Assembly: GCF_958979055.1 (NCBI RefSeq)
Contig: NC_084886.1
Span: 4,855,001-4,919,000, forward strand
DNA: 64,000 nucleotides
Direction of reading: 5' to 3'
From: Alnus glutinosa
Taxonomy: Eukaryota; Streptophyta; Magnoliopsida; Fagales; Betulaceae
Part shown: positions 1 to 11,538 of the stretch, piece after piece
Layout: every line of letters begins with the position of its first letter
Position numbering within the stretch: position 1 is the stretch's first letter
Program-made: the position numbers and the translations under genes
Notes under the pieces: generated by a model
The model's database searches: none
Told to the model about the DNA's origin: nothing
Seen by the model: the letters and a program-made list of their open reading frames with translations, nothing else

Positions 1-391
1 TGTATTTCATTAGCTGGCATGCTGTGAGCGGACTGATTCGTAAGAAATAGAACCTTATATTGCACGTGCTGCATCACCCTCTACAAGCTTCTTGGAAAAG
101 GCGCTTTGGATCCTCTCCAACGTTTACAGTAAATCCAAGAATTAGTTTAATCATTTTGAAACTACTGGGGGCAGAGATTTCTGCCATTTCTCTAGCCATA
201 AACCAAGGACAACATGATTTAGACACAAATATGCTTTTCAGCGATACAAACTGTAAAGGAAAAAGAAGACGAAAAAGCAATAGAGAGATCTTGGACTAAC
301 TGGCCGGATCTTCTCTTTCTTTGCTTTAGTCCCTAAACTGATCGTCAAGTTTCCAAATTCAACTCATTTTTCTTAACTCTGTTGGAATCAG
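1..391. other. 5' flank of the LRR gene, no gene seen
   Basis: Ordinary AT-rich non-coding DNA upstream of the LRR gene. Short open frames on both strands (about 60-300 and 74-280) have no recognisable domain and overlap each other, so they are treated as chance. It probably holds the promoter and 5' UTR of the LRR gene, but no TATA box or transcription start could be fixed by eye. Confidence 0.5.
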
Positions 392-2362
392 ATGATTACC
401 CTCGAGAAAATTTTGAAAAAAATGTATTCTAAGCTGCTATGGGTTGTGGTGGTTGTGTTCGTTATCACAACAGTTGTAGAGGGAAACAGAGGTATTGGTA
501 ATGGTGAAGGATGCCGCCCCAGTGACCTGAAAGGTCTAACCAGTTTCAAGGATGGTATTCAAATTGACACATCCGGCCGGCTAGCAAAGTGGGTCGGCCA
601 TAGCTGCTGCAAGTGGGAAGGCATTATCTGTGACAATACAACCGGTAGGGTGACGGAAATCCGCCTTCCAGGATTCATTTCCACACAAGACTTCTTACTC
701 CAGTCCCAGATGAAAGGCCGGTTATCTCCTTCGATTACACTTCTCGCCTCACTTGAAGTCATTGATCTTGGTGGACTAACTGGTCTTGCCGGAAATATCC
801 CACCGTCGATTGGTTACCGCCTCCCAAAGCTCCGAAAGCTTTACCTCTATGGCAACAATCTGACTGGTGCTGTACCAGAAAGCATTGGTAAGCTGTCAAA
901 ACTTGAAGAACTTGTCCTGAATGAAAATAGGTTATCTGGGTCGCTCCCTCCAAGCCTTGGAAGGCTCAGAAATCTGAGAGTACTGCTTCTATATTCAAAC
1001 CAACTCTCTGGTATTATACCTGATTCGTTTACAAATTTGACAAATTTGATACATTTAGATCTTCACAGCAATTCACTGACTGGTCAAATCCCAGATAGAA
1101 TTGGTCAGTTGCAGGTTTTGGAAGAGCTCGATCTTTCAAACAATTCCTTGAGTGGGAAAATTCCCAAGTCGCTAACTAATTTAACCGCCATTAGAGTTAT
1201 GTACTTAGACACCAACCATCTTGAGGGAGCAATCCAATTTCCATCAAGTTCAGGTCAGATGCTTTCTCTTGGCTTTCTAAGGCTGCAAAACAACCGTCTA
1301 ACTGGAAGGATACCGCTCAGCTTTGGATATCTGGTGTCCCTCCAAAGAGTTTCTCTAGCAAATAACAACCTTCGCGGACCAGTTCCCTCTACTTTGGGGA
1401 ACTCAATAGCTTTGTCGGAGCTATATCTTGATGGCAATCGGTTATCTGGCCGGATACCAAAATCAATCGGTCAGCTTTCTCGGCTTATTGTCTTGAGTAT
1501 TTCTCATAATTTGATCCTAGGACCATTGCCTCAAGAGATCTCATCCCTCCAAAATCTTCAAATACTTGATCTTTCATTCAACCGTTTGAACCTCTCCACT
1601 ATCCCGCCGTGGCTGGCAGAACTGCCATCTCTTTCTCGGCTCTTCTTGGCAGGATGTGGAATCCAAGGAAAAATTCCGGAGTTCCTGCGAACGACTCCAA
1701 TACAGGAGCTGGACTTATCGGCTAACCATCTCACCGGAAGCATTCCAGCATGGATTGGAAGCCTCACTCAGCTCTACTCATTAAATCTCTCTAAGAACTC
1801 ACTTGTGTCAAATATCCCCGACTCAGTTACAAGCTTACATGATTTGGGTGTGCTTGATCTCCATTCAAACAAGTTGACAGGCACCATAAATCAGGTTTTC
1901 CAGATAGGACAGAGGTTTTCTGATGGATCACTGACATACATCGATCTTTCTGATAACAGCTTCTCAGGTGGAATTGAGCAAATCGGTGGTAATGGAGCAC
2001 AACTTGGGATTCAGTTTCTTAACATATCCCATAACTTTTTGGAAGGCGGATTACCAACTAGTATAGGGGGATTGAAATCAATGAGAAGTTTGGATTTGAG
2101 CTACAATAAGTTAGGCTTCAACTTGCCAGAGGCTCTAGGAGATCTAAGCTTGTTAGAAACGCTGAAGCTGCAGAAAAACCACTTCTCTGGTAATATACCA
2201 AATGGGTTTTTGAAGTTGAGAAAGCTTAAGGAACTGGACTTGTCACATAATCTACTGGTGGGGGAAATTCCTCTGGGTAAGCCTCTAAGTGACTTTCCGG
2301 AGAGCTCCTACTCTGGAAACAATGGATTATGTGGGAAGCCTCTTACTCCTTGTAAGCTCTGA
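392..2362 (+). CDS. Secreted leucine-rich-repeat protein (DRT100/PGIP-like type, no kinase)
   Basis: Single-exon frame of 656 residues. A second Met at residue 11 (base 422) is followed at once by a strongly hydrophobic stretch (LLWVVVVVFVITTVV), a typical signal peptide, so translation may start there. An LRR N-terminal cap follows, with CRPSDLKGL and the paired-Cys SCCKWEGIICD motif (about residues 40-90). Some 18-20 tandem plant-type LRRs (LxxLxLxxNxLxGxIP) fill residues 100-630. The end is a C-terminal cap, GLCGKPLTPCKL. There is no transmembrane helix or kinase domain after the repeats, so the product should be apoplastic or wall-associated. Related plant proteins act in recognition, for example polygalacturonase inhibition or receptor partnering, but the ligand cannot be inferred. 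It could also be called a receptor-like protein that has lost its anchor. The frame is intact. The neighbouring DUF1336 gene points towards it, with 281 bp between the stop codons. Confidence 0.9.
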   Translation: MITLEKILKKMYSKLLWVVVVVFVITTVVEGNRGIGNGEGCRPSDLKGLTSFKDGIQIDTSGRLAKWVGHSCCKWEGIICDNTTGRVTEIRLPGFISTQDFLLQSQMKGRLSPSITLLASLEVIDLGGLTGLAGNIPPSIGYRLPKLRKLYLYGNNLTGAVPESIGKLSKLEELVLNENRLSGSLPPSLGRLRNLRVLLLYSNQLSGIIPDSFTNLTNLIHLDLHSNSLTGQIPDRIGQLQVLEELDLSNNSLSGKIPKSLTNLTAIRVMYLDTNHLEGAIQFPSSSGQMLSLGFLRLQNNRLTGRIPLSFGYLVSLQRVSLANNNLRGPVPSTLGNSIALSELYLDGNRLSGRIPKSIGQLSRLIVLSISHNLILGPLPQEISSLQNLQILDLSFNRLNLSTIPPWLAELPSLSRLFLAGCGIQGKIPEFLRTTPIQELDLSANHLTGSIPAWIGSLTQLYSLNLSKNSLVSNIPDSVTSLHDLGVLDLHSNKLTGTINQVFQIGQRFSDGSLTYIDLSDNSFSGGIEQIGGNGAQLGIQFLNISHNFLEGGLPTSIGGLKSMRSLDLSYNKLGFNLPEALGDLSLLETLKLQKNHFSGNIPNGFLKLRKLKELDLSHNLLVGEIPLGKPLSDFPESSYSGNNGLCGKPLTPCKL

Positions 2363-2643
2363 GGTTTGATTATGATTCTTAAATATGTTTTCAGTTAGGG
2401 CCATGCATCAATTATAATGCCAGTAAATTTAAAGATATGAGAGGGCATACTTTCACCATTTGCAAAAATTGTATGGAGTGCGTGCATAGGCTTCTGATTC
2501 ATGTTGTTGTTGCCTTTAAATATTATTGGAGACGACGAGATATTATACAAGTGCCCAAGAAACGCAACAGGAATTTCTTTGAAATTAGCTTTCATTAATT
2601 ATTAACTATAAGCCTTACATTGTTTAAGCACTCGGTAGTAATT
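2363..2643. other. Short convergent intergenic spacer
   Basis: The 281 bp between the stop of the LRR gene (+) and the stop of the DUF1336 gene (-). It must hold both 3' UTRs and polyadenylation signals, so the transcripts may overlap at their tails. No separate feature is visible. Confidence 0.6.
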
Positions 2644-5600
2644 TTAAAGGGGTTCTTGACGAAGCCCCAGTTGATGGTATTTCTTGTAGTCAATTCCGTT
2701 TAGCCGTATACAACATAAGATCTGCTCTGGCAACTCTTCAGCTTTGTTCGCCTGTTTTAGAATCAATAGATAAAGCTTAGATGAGAATAACGCATTATAA
2801 AAATAAAAATCTTTTTCCAGGGGAGAAAAAAATCCATGATAGAGAGAAAACAAAAAACAAAAAAAGAAACAAAACTTGCCTGAATTGTGAGGCCAACATC
2901 CAAGATGCAGAACTTTAGTCTCTCTAGGAATGCTTCAAACCCTTTCCTTGAGATATAGCTGAATCTGTGCATATCCAAATCAATCTCCCAGTAATTTACT
3001 CCCTATAACCAAAGTAGGAAAACAGTGTCAGTATTCTTAGTCTTTCGTCATCCAATGTCGTTCGAATCTTCTCAAATAGATTTGCAAAGAAAACTTTGCC
3101 ACAGAAAACAAATAGAATAGTTTAAGTTCTTGTGTGGAAGAACAAAGACTGACATAACTTGCACATTTGACTCATTTTAATTACTACGTAAAACATGACG
3201 GATGCAACCTTACCAAGTAGAACTCGTGTTGAGGACGTGAAAGAACAGGTTTCTCATTGTAAGCCTGCATAAGCTTCCGCTCTGCCGCACTCAAATGAAG
3301 ATCTTCCACATTTACAACACGGCCCAATATCTTCAGCCTTTCCCGAAAGGGTGCAATTGTATCTACAGGAAAACCTTTGACCTTTTCAACTTCGTCGTCC
3401 ATTAACCTCTGTTCCAAAAAGCATGGATGTGAAACAATGAGATCATAGATAATCAGAAAGAATCGAAAATTACGTCCGATTTTCATTATAAGCTCTTAAA
3501 ATCTTATCAAACACAAAAACAGAGAAGATATGCTGTCTGACAGAAAAGCACCACAACAAAATTGCAGCGTGCCTTAAATTAACAGCGTACAATATGAAAA
3601 TTGAGAACATCATTCTATAAGAAGATTGCATGGGTGTGAAAATGATAGAGCTTATCTTATCATCATAAGAAGCAATAAGCCTAGAGTGCAGAGTTACAAA
3701 TGCTCCAATTTTTTATTTTTTACATAATATTTGCTCCATCTTACTCTGATACTTTCTTGAAAATTGGATGGAAGCTCCTTAGAGTAACTTTCAGAAAGCT
3801 TAAAGTACAAAACAAAACTCATTCCTTCACCATCAGCTTCACCTTGAAAAAGTGCGGTAGGGTACAATGGAATCTGTAAAATCCACAAGGGCCAGTATCA
3901 GAGTACATGAAAAGACCAAATAAGAAACTTGAAAAAGGAAAAAGGAAAATCTTCTCCTCATGTAAATATTCAGTTACAAACTTCAACTGGTATTTAAAAG
4001 GTTTCAAAGACTCTTGCCTGGGTGAGGCTCAAGGAAATGCAACTTTAGAAACTAAAATATAAACATTAAGCTTTCAAGAGAGGAAAAAAATTTAATAAAA
4101 CAAGCAAGATGTATTTTCCGTAGGCCACTATGGGCCTCGCATTGGATGGGTCTAAGGCTGGAATACTGCTTAGCAGAAAGAGGGGAAGAGTTTAAAATTT
4201 TGCTCTACAATAGTGAAATTGTTTTTTAGAAATTCAAAATTCTTAATTTTTTTTCAACAATTTAGTCAACAAAGATTGAAAACAAATAATCCGGTCGCCT
4301 GATTCTTGAAAATGCAAGCTAGATTGCCTGAAAAGTGCCAAAACTGGGGAAGGTTATATCCAAAACAGGGGTCAAGATTCCAAGGAGCTTTAACAACATT
4401 TTCACCCTCTAACTGCTAAAAAGAATAGAAAGAGACATGCCGGCTTGCTCACACAAAACAGAGAGCCATCAAAAGCAGAAAGAATGCATACCTGGACATT
4501 TACAACAAGGATAGGTGGGAGGTTTCCAGTAGGATTAGGATTAATAACAGGGAGTTCCACTAAACGAGCTATATGATCTATTTTCCTCTGAGATAAGAAT
4601 ACATCAACACCAAAGGGAGAATATGCAGTATAATTGGGAGCAAAATCCTTCTTCTTGTCCCTGTCACGCAAAAGACCAAATTCTAAGTGAACAGTTTTAA
4701 CATGAAGAGAGCTCCATTAGTAAGAGATCCAACTAATATAAGTTCCATTGCAAGGCTTTATGAACTTTACATGTAAGTGCATGCTTGAGTTAGTACAATC
4801 AGTATTTTCATATTTAGACATATGTATGCAATTTATTTGTCCACATACTTAAATATATGAAGCAGTTAATCAGAGTCTTACCTAAAATAATTCACCCCCC
4901 GAACTTTGAAAGTATTTGGCTCAATATGTGACCAACAATCGAGCATTTTCTTTTCTATTGGACAAAACGGTACCTGGGAACCTGCTATTGGTCTTTGCAG
5001 AAGCTTTTTTGAGGAAACTGAAATCATACACAGAAATAACAAGATGAAGTGATTAGTTACAATGTTTGTACTTCTTTATAAAGGGCTCAAAATGCTACAA
5101 TGTTTGTGTGTGTGTGTGTGTGCGCGCGCGCGCGCACGCGTGCATGTATTTATGTATGTATAAATAAGCACTACCGATATCAATATGATTTATTTAGAGA
5201 AAGAAGGATTTGGAATAACAAATCTATTTAATAAAACAAAATTGTTAAAGCAACTATGATAAACTCTCTATATATGATCTCCCAATGTAAAGATGGATTT
5301 TCTGTGGCCTATATGTTTGCATCCAAATGAAATTAATATGTCAAAAGTTGAAACTCTCGATACTCACATAGAGTGCCATTAGCATTCTCTTCTCTCCATT
5401 TGAAGGAAAGTTTTGAGGTAACCTTTCTTCTTGAACTTGGGGGACTAGGGCTAGATGATCTTCTCTTTTCAACGGAGGGAACAGCGGATTGAAGACAAGG
5501 TAAACAGTTGCTTGGAAGAATCCCACAGTTATCTAACATTCCTTCCTCCTTGCCAAGACTTCCATCAACAGACGAGGAGATTTCGTCAAGGAACACAGGT

Positions 5601-8122
5601 TGGTTTGCTTCATTTATAGGTCCATCACATCTGGGCTGTGAATCAAAATCATCTGAATTTATCAAGGCCTGAAAATTTTGTGTTTTAGAAACCTCACAAC
5701 CAGAGTTGCCTTCAGAACTCCCAGATGACAAACCCCCTGGTTTCTGGATATGACTTGTGGAAGAAGTATGATGGTTATTGACATTAAAGTCTCCATGATT
5801 GACATCTCTCAGAGATGAAATACTTGATTTGGATGTACCTTCAAAGCCATTCAGAGATAACAAGTCTGCAGATATCATAAGAAAAAGATAAGCATATCTC
5901 ATCTCTCAGAAAGAGAAGAAGGAAAAGAAACTTCATATGTAAAACTGACTCTAAATATCTACAAAATCGTACCATCTGGAACACTTTGGTAATCTTCATC
6001 ACAGTCAGACTCAAATTTCGCTACTGGATCAAACCATGCATCTTCAATACTTCCTGCCGTTGCCACTACATTGAAAAGAATCAGGGGAACGATATAAGAA
6101 AATTTGCAGCTACATGTAAATAGACAATGAGATACATAATAACATAACATAGCAAAGCTTATGCTGGAAAAAATGGCAAAAGTTTCCGAACAGAGAAAAC
6201 AGAAGAATAAGAAAGCAAATAAACTACAACAAAAATTCCAAAGTTACACCATGCATTGAAAGAAAGAAACCAAATGTTATTTTCTTCCTGGGCAATAAAA
6301 AAAAAAGGATTGTCCACCAATCTCTCCCAAGTGGCTGATGAAGTAGATTTGTTGCCGCAGTCAATGACCATTATATATAGTCTATCAGCTGCAGTTAAAC
6401 AATCTAATAAACAAGCACATGATCAATTGTCCATCAAAAGAATAAAAAGTAAATCAAGTGCCATATCACGGGTGTTCATGTAACCATTTTTCAGTAGCCA
6501 ATGGAATGTTAGCTAAAAGTAAGGAAAACTCATAAGATAGATTTCTAAAAGACTACAAGTAAAGAATGATCATGATATAGATTTCTAAGGGACAATAACC
6601 TATCTAAAGAAGTGTCAAAAGAAAAAAGAAAAATATTTGATGGAAAAGAGAAGTGATTTGAGGCTCAGATCCTGAACTGTCATTGTGTGTAATTTGCTTT
6701 AAGCTTCTTCAGTGGCAAAACTTGTGTCATTAATTGCAAATGTTTTTCTTGATGGCTCATTCTTTACCTTTGAAAACCTAATCACAGCAAGCAACGCCAA
6801 CGTGTTAAGTCAATGAGAAGGTCCAATTTTCTAAATCATAATTCTCATGTTACATCCTCACTGCAAAACATTTACATCCTTAGTTGCTTAGTTTAGCAGG
6901 CCCCCAACATTGACAGCTTTATTTCGATAAGTAGGAATCAGTTTAGGTATTTAGTTAATAGGGCATTCACTCCTATGACTGTCCTGTCTAAATATACAAA
7001 ATATCAAAAGTTCCTTGGCTACTTCCCCAAAACTATTGTAACATTTCAAAAATTCAATGCCACAGCCTCTTAGACAGGCTAACCATATCGCTTTTTGATC
7101 CGAGCATGTTCAAATTCAAGCCCAAAAAGGCAGTTGCAGAAACCATCTCTCAAAACAAAGATCAAATTGCAGGGTTTTTTACTTTTAACCTCTAAAAAGA
7201 CCATTTCTGGTTCTTCCTTTTGATCCATGGACCCTTAAACCGTATTGCTTTTGATTCAACCACAGTGAACTTCAGATCTAAAAAGCCAGTTGGCAAAGCC
7301 CGAAGCCATATGATATCAAATTATAGGCACTTCATACTTAATACCCTATGAAAACGACAATTTTCAGGTGCTTTGAACATCCACTAGTCCTCAGATGAAC
7401 CCTCAAAAGCCCCCATTGAATTCACTAGTTATCAAGGTACATTTGCTAGAAATCAGACTTCACGCAAGAATCTAGGGCAAAGTGATCTACCTTCCAGCTA
7501 TCAAGAACAATCAAAATCATAATATTGCCATCTGGATCAAAGTTCAATTTAAAATTTAGTCTAACCTTCTCCTAATCAACCACATTCTCTTTAATTATCA
7601 AATTAAACAGAAAGCAACTAGAATTATCCGCAACTTCTGAGCTTACCGACAATTTGTATGTAAAGAAAATGCAGATAGCCAGGATCATGGCAAGATATAT
7701 ATATATATATCAAACCCCCAGACAAAGAATATCTTAGTTTGCATAAAGCTGAAGCTAGCAAAAGATACTAATTAATAATTTACGTGTACTTTACCCCATT
7801 ATCCTATCCTCACACAACGCAATAATTGACCTACTTTTGCAAAGAAATGCCACTTTTGAAACCAGAATCTCCCCGTAACTCAAGCGTCCAGTTGATGCTA
7901 ACCGATAAACTGCCTCACAAAATTTCCAAAACCCGTCTTCCGGCAATCCAAAACCTGCCTTCTAATCCAAACCATAAAAGCAATCAACAGAAACACTCCA
8001 ACACCAAAACCCATCTAACAAATCCATCCAAAACACAAACCCAGAATTAAATTCAACAAAAATAATAATAATAATAATTACTCTACATCTTTTTCACAAT
8101 CTCCATTGAAGATCATGCTAAG

Positions 8123-8160
<38 letters not shown>

Positions 8161-8354
8161 CCGTGGAAATTGAGGTTGGCGGAGGACCGATCAGATGGTG
8201 CAGACCTATCAAACTTGTCCTGTGATCCCTCAGGCAACCGAGAAGGCACTCTCCGTTTGAGTTCGGCTCTCCTCCTCTTACGGGTCTTGTTCTTGGACGA
8301 CCGGCTCAATCTCCCTCCCACGCACCCCTCAGGCGTGGACACGCACGCCCCCAT
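2644..8354 (-). CDS. DUF1336 / EDR2-C domain protein with N-myristoylation-type N terminus
   Basis: Nine exons give a 543-residue protein with continuous phase: 8354-8162, 6053-5973, 5865-5368, 5017-4882, 4660-4492, 3873-3745, 3408-3214, 3002-2880, 2751-2644. The N terminus [10 protein letters not shown] fits N-myristoylation (Gly2, Ser6) with a possible palmitoylated Cys4, followed by a basic KKTRKRRR-like patch, which suggests membrane attachment. An acidic segment ([19 protein letters not shown]) and a serine-rich linker follow. The C-terminal half is the plant DUF1336/EDR2_C domain, with [79 protein letters not shown] and [14 protein letters not shown]. Related proteins include Arabidopsis CW14-type and EDR2-like proteins; the biochemical role is not settled. 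Intron 8 uses a GC donor (CAG|GCAAGT). Intron 1 is about 2.1 kb and begins with a CT microsatellite. Confidence 0.93.
5105..5149. repeat. (TG)n(CG)n alternating purine-pyrimidine tract
   Basis: 45 bases of unbroken purine-pyrimidine alternation: a TG run, then a CG run, then ACGCGTGCATGTAT. It lies in intron 3 of the DUF1336 gene. Such tracts are classic Z-DNA formers and are unstable microsatellites. Confidence 0.95.
8124..8155. repeat. (GA)n microsatellite at the start of DUF1336 intron 1
   Basis: A pure GA run on the + strand, read as CT in the transcript. It begins about 7 nt inside the 5' splice site of intron 1 (donor at 8161-8160), so it forms a long polypyrimidine tract directly after the donor. 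Confidence 0.95.
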
Positions 8355-8642
8355 ATCTCCCTCTCAGATCAACCACCCCCCTGCAACCACCACCATTCTC
8401 TTGAAGACGAATTCTAGATAGAGAAAGGGACCGAGCGGTGAATTGAATTCTAGTGCGAGAGAGAGTCGAGCTTAAGCTACCGCGAACCCTTTTTTGTTGT
8501 AACATGCTTTTAAAGTCAATCAAATCAAATTGGGGGTGGGGACACGCTCTGTGACTGCACAGTTGGCTGTTGTTGAGGATTGGTGGGACCGGGGGAGGAC
8601 TTGTCCAAGGGGGACCCGACCCCCGTGTGGGAATTGATTTGC

Positions 8643-8648
8643 CACGTG
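8643..8648. promoter_or_regulatory. G-box CACGTG in the DUF1336 promoter
   Basis: The palindrome CACGTG, within GCCACGTGGC, lies about 290 bp upstream of the DUF1336 start codon. The ten-base core GCCACGTGGC is the high-affinity type bound by plant bZIP and bHLH factors. Function is inferred from sequence and position only. Confidence 0.5.
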
Positions 8649-8810
8649 GCTAAAAACTGGTTCAGCCGACGTGTGGGACTCTGGCACCCAGTTCCGTGGC
8701 CTGGGCTTGGCTTGTCTGCTGCCTGATGCGTTTTTTGACGTTTCACACTCTTAACGTAAGAAGAAGAAAAGAAAAAAAAAAAAAAAAAAGTACAAAACAA
8801 AACTATCATG

Positions 8811-8813
<3 letters not shown>

Positions 8814-8845
<32 letters not shown>
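8814..8845. repeat. (CT)n microsatellite upstream of the DUF1336 gene
   Basis: A run of about 16 CT dinucleotides, preceded by a poly-A tract near 8773-8789. It is about 460 bp upstream of the DUF1336 start. It may lie in the promoter; no other function is visible. Confidence 0.95.
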
Positions 8846-8849
<4 letters not shown>

Positions 8850-11480
8850 CTTTGTGTTCGTGTAACCTGTCCAAATGTACGTGTCAGAGGAAAAAGCTGT
8901 GGCACAAATACAATTGCGTCGACTACAAGGAGGTCGGCCAAAACTGTGATTACGAGGTTGAATCCCCACATACAAAAAAAGGAAAAGGAAAAAAATAATA
9001 ATATAATAATTGAAGATTGTAATTGGTAGGTGAGAGGAGGTATGAATAATGAATGAATGAATGAGACGTAGCTAGCTTACGTGAAATGGGTAATGCTGGG
9101 GTAATTCCGGAAATTTTGCTTCACCATGCCATATTTGTAATTATAGCTTATCTAAAGGTTTGTTTGATAATAATTTTTAGCTTACCCAAAAAAAAAAAAA
9201 AAAAAAAAAGATAACAATTTTTAGCACATTTTTTTTTTCTTTTTAAAGTAAAAACATTAATAAATAAGTTACAATATAAAACACTTAGTAATGCTAAATA
9301 ATAACCATCATTTCACCTTTATTTCATTGAGTTAATATAGCAGTGATCATCAGTCATTAATTTTTTTTTTAACAATGATTAATGTATGAGCTAATGGAGT
9401 GATGGTTACTGTCACACCAGTCCAGAGAATTGAAAGTGTAGTATGTATGATTACTACTCACAAACTACTTTTACCTTAATGTTATATCATAACCAAAAAG
9501 CAACAAGCACGCTTTAAAATATTTTAAGCATAGTTGGTTGGTTGACATGTTAATCCCAGCCGACCCTCGGGGGTTTTTTTTTTTTTTTTTTTTAACAATG
9601 ATTAATTTAAGAGTTGGTTAGGATTATCACCTCAGTATTGTGAAATATTTGTGAAATAAAAATATAATTTCTAACAATTACTTATCATTTTCACTTCACT
9701 TTAAATTGAGATGTATAAGGAAAAATATATGATTGATTTAGTTTTTTTTCTTGAAAAAAAGAAAAAAAAGAAGTAAGCTGTGGTACCTATTACTAATTTT
9801 ATTTTATTTTTTATTATTATTATTAAATGTTGGATGCATGCCAACTAATATCGTGGACTAAATAAAGTAGAAAAATATGTAACGTGCTAGAGTTAGCAAA
9901 TGCCCTTTAATTCAATTGGTATGTGGGGTAAAGAAAGTGTGGAAATGACAGAAAACGTACAGAGACTAAAATAACACAAATTGGTCCAGAGGCGGGGAGG
10001 AAAGACAGGAACTGAAATTAAACACTCAATGCACGGGAGAGGTACTAGCAAGACACTCAATTGTGAGGGGACTACTCATGGTCGTCTATGGTGGCCTCAA
10101 TTAACCGACTACTTATAGTCGTGTTGTGGCCTAATGCTCCGTATTCAGAAATTTAGCTTAAATTAACCCGTATTCTTTGGTGGTATCAGTTCGTCTGATA
10201 GGTCGAGCCATTTATTCGATCAATTGCTCTTAGAAATGCTTTGTCTCATTTGTTTTTACTTTGATAAAAAAAAAAATGGCACTCAAATGGACCCTTAAAG
10301 CCTAATGCCCCGGCACCTGCCTATGCAGCTTGAGAGATTAGAAGGAATATTTTCAAATATGCCAAAGATGGGGACGAAAATTGGTCAGAATAATCCAATT
10401 CACGCAACTTGCGAGAGTACAAATCATTGAAATCAAGGAATATTGTGAAACAAATCAATCCCGGTGTTTCAAATACGGGATAGATGAAGTTAAAATAGTC
10501 ATCCATATTGCCCGCCCATTTGAATTGCCTACCAGTCAATTCGAACAAAAAAGTGACTTTTACGTAACATAACACTACTTTTTTTTCTTTTTTTTTTTTT
10601 TTTGAAAAATGCATGTTGTGATGGTGAAATAATTTTGAATATTTATGTTTTAAATTGTTTGTTAATTTTTTTTTTTTTTTTAAAAAAAAAAAGAAAACAA
10701 AAGTAAGAAGGAGATGGTTTCATGATTTGCTTGGTTTAATAGAGATGCAATTGCATAAACAAGTAGACCCACAGAAAATATTTTCCCGTGTGTGTACCAC
10801 TGTACCTCACGAAAAACACTTACTAATTTTATATCGCATTAAACCCTTTTTCAAATCAAGATGGCAAAAAAAAAAAAAAAAAAGACTTTTTAAACGACTA
10901 ACAAACACACCCTTACGAAGAAATATTTCGTTGAAACATTGAATATCAAAATGAGAAATAATCGTTGTACAACTCTTGCATGACACAACTCTCAGACTTT
11001 TAAACCTAATGGGAGAAGGAAAAAACTTAGAAATCTCCATTTGTTTTTGTCCTTCACAAACCTGTGTATATTTATTCAACATGTACACACTTGCCAAACT
11101 TTTTAGATTGATAATAAGCATACCTTCTTTTTTTTTCTTTTCTTTTTTAATTACATTAAAAAACAAAAGAGTGGGAAAAGGCTAGGGGAGGAAAGGGCAC
11201 TTCCCACTACAGATAAGGAAGGAAGGCATAAGAGGAGAGATGGAAATGAAGCTATAAAATTTTCTGGTTACGGCCAATTTGCTGCATTGTGAACATATAA
11301 TTTGCCGCAATATGGCCTAATGCTCTATCAAGCTTTTGTCTACGTACGAGCTATTGATTTGATATATATATATATATATATATATGAATTTAATCTAGGC
11401 TAGATCTAAATAAATGGTGACAGAACAATAACAATTCTTGAGCTAAACATGTAGTGGTAGGATTTGGATACTACTCTCCA

Positions 11481-11485
11481 TATTA

Positions 11486-11532
<47 letters not shown>
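11481..11532. repeat. (TA)n microsatellite
   Basis: An almost pure TA dinucleotide run of about 50 bp in intergenic DNA. Shorter TA runs occur near 11360-11384, 29490-29513, 33327-33350 and 59808-59825. They are likely polymorphic and can extrude cruciforms. Confidence 0.9.

Positions 11533-11538
<6 letters not shown>

Noticed and set aside
6159..6371. 70-codon minus frame just upstream of DUF1336 exon 2
   Set aside because: Exon 1 joins exon 2 in phase without it ([13 protein letters not shown]), and its sequence shows no family motif, so it is intron 1.
10321..11185. Several overlapping frames on both strands
   Set aside because: Low-complexity Lys/Phe runs through poly-A/T tracts, no domain, mutual overlap.
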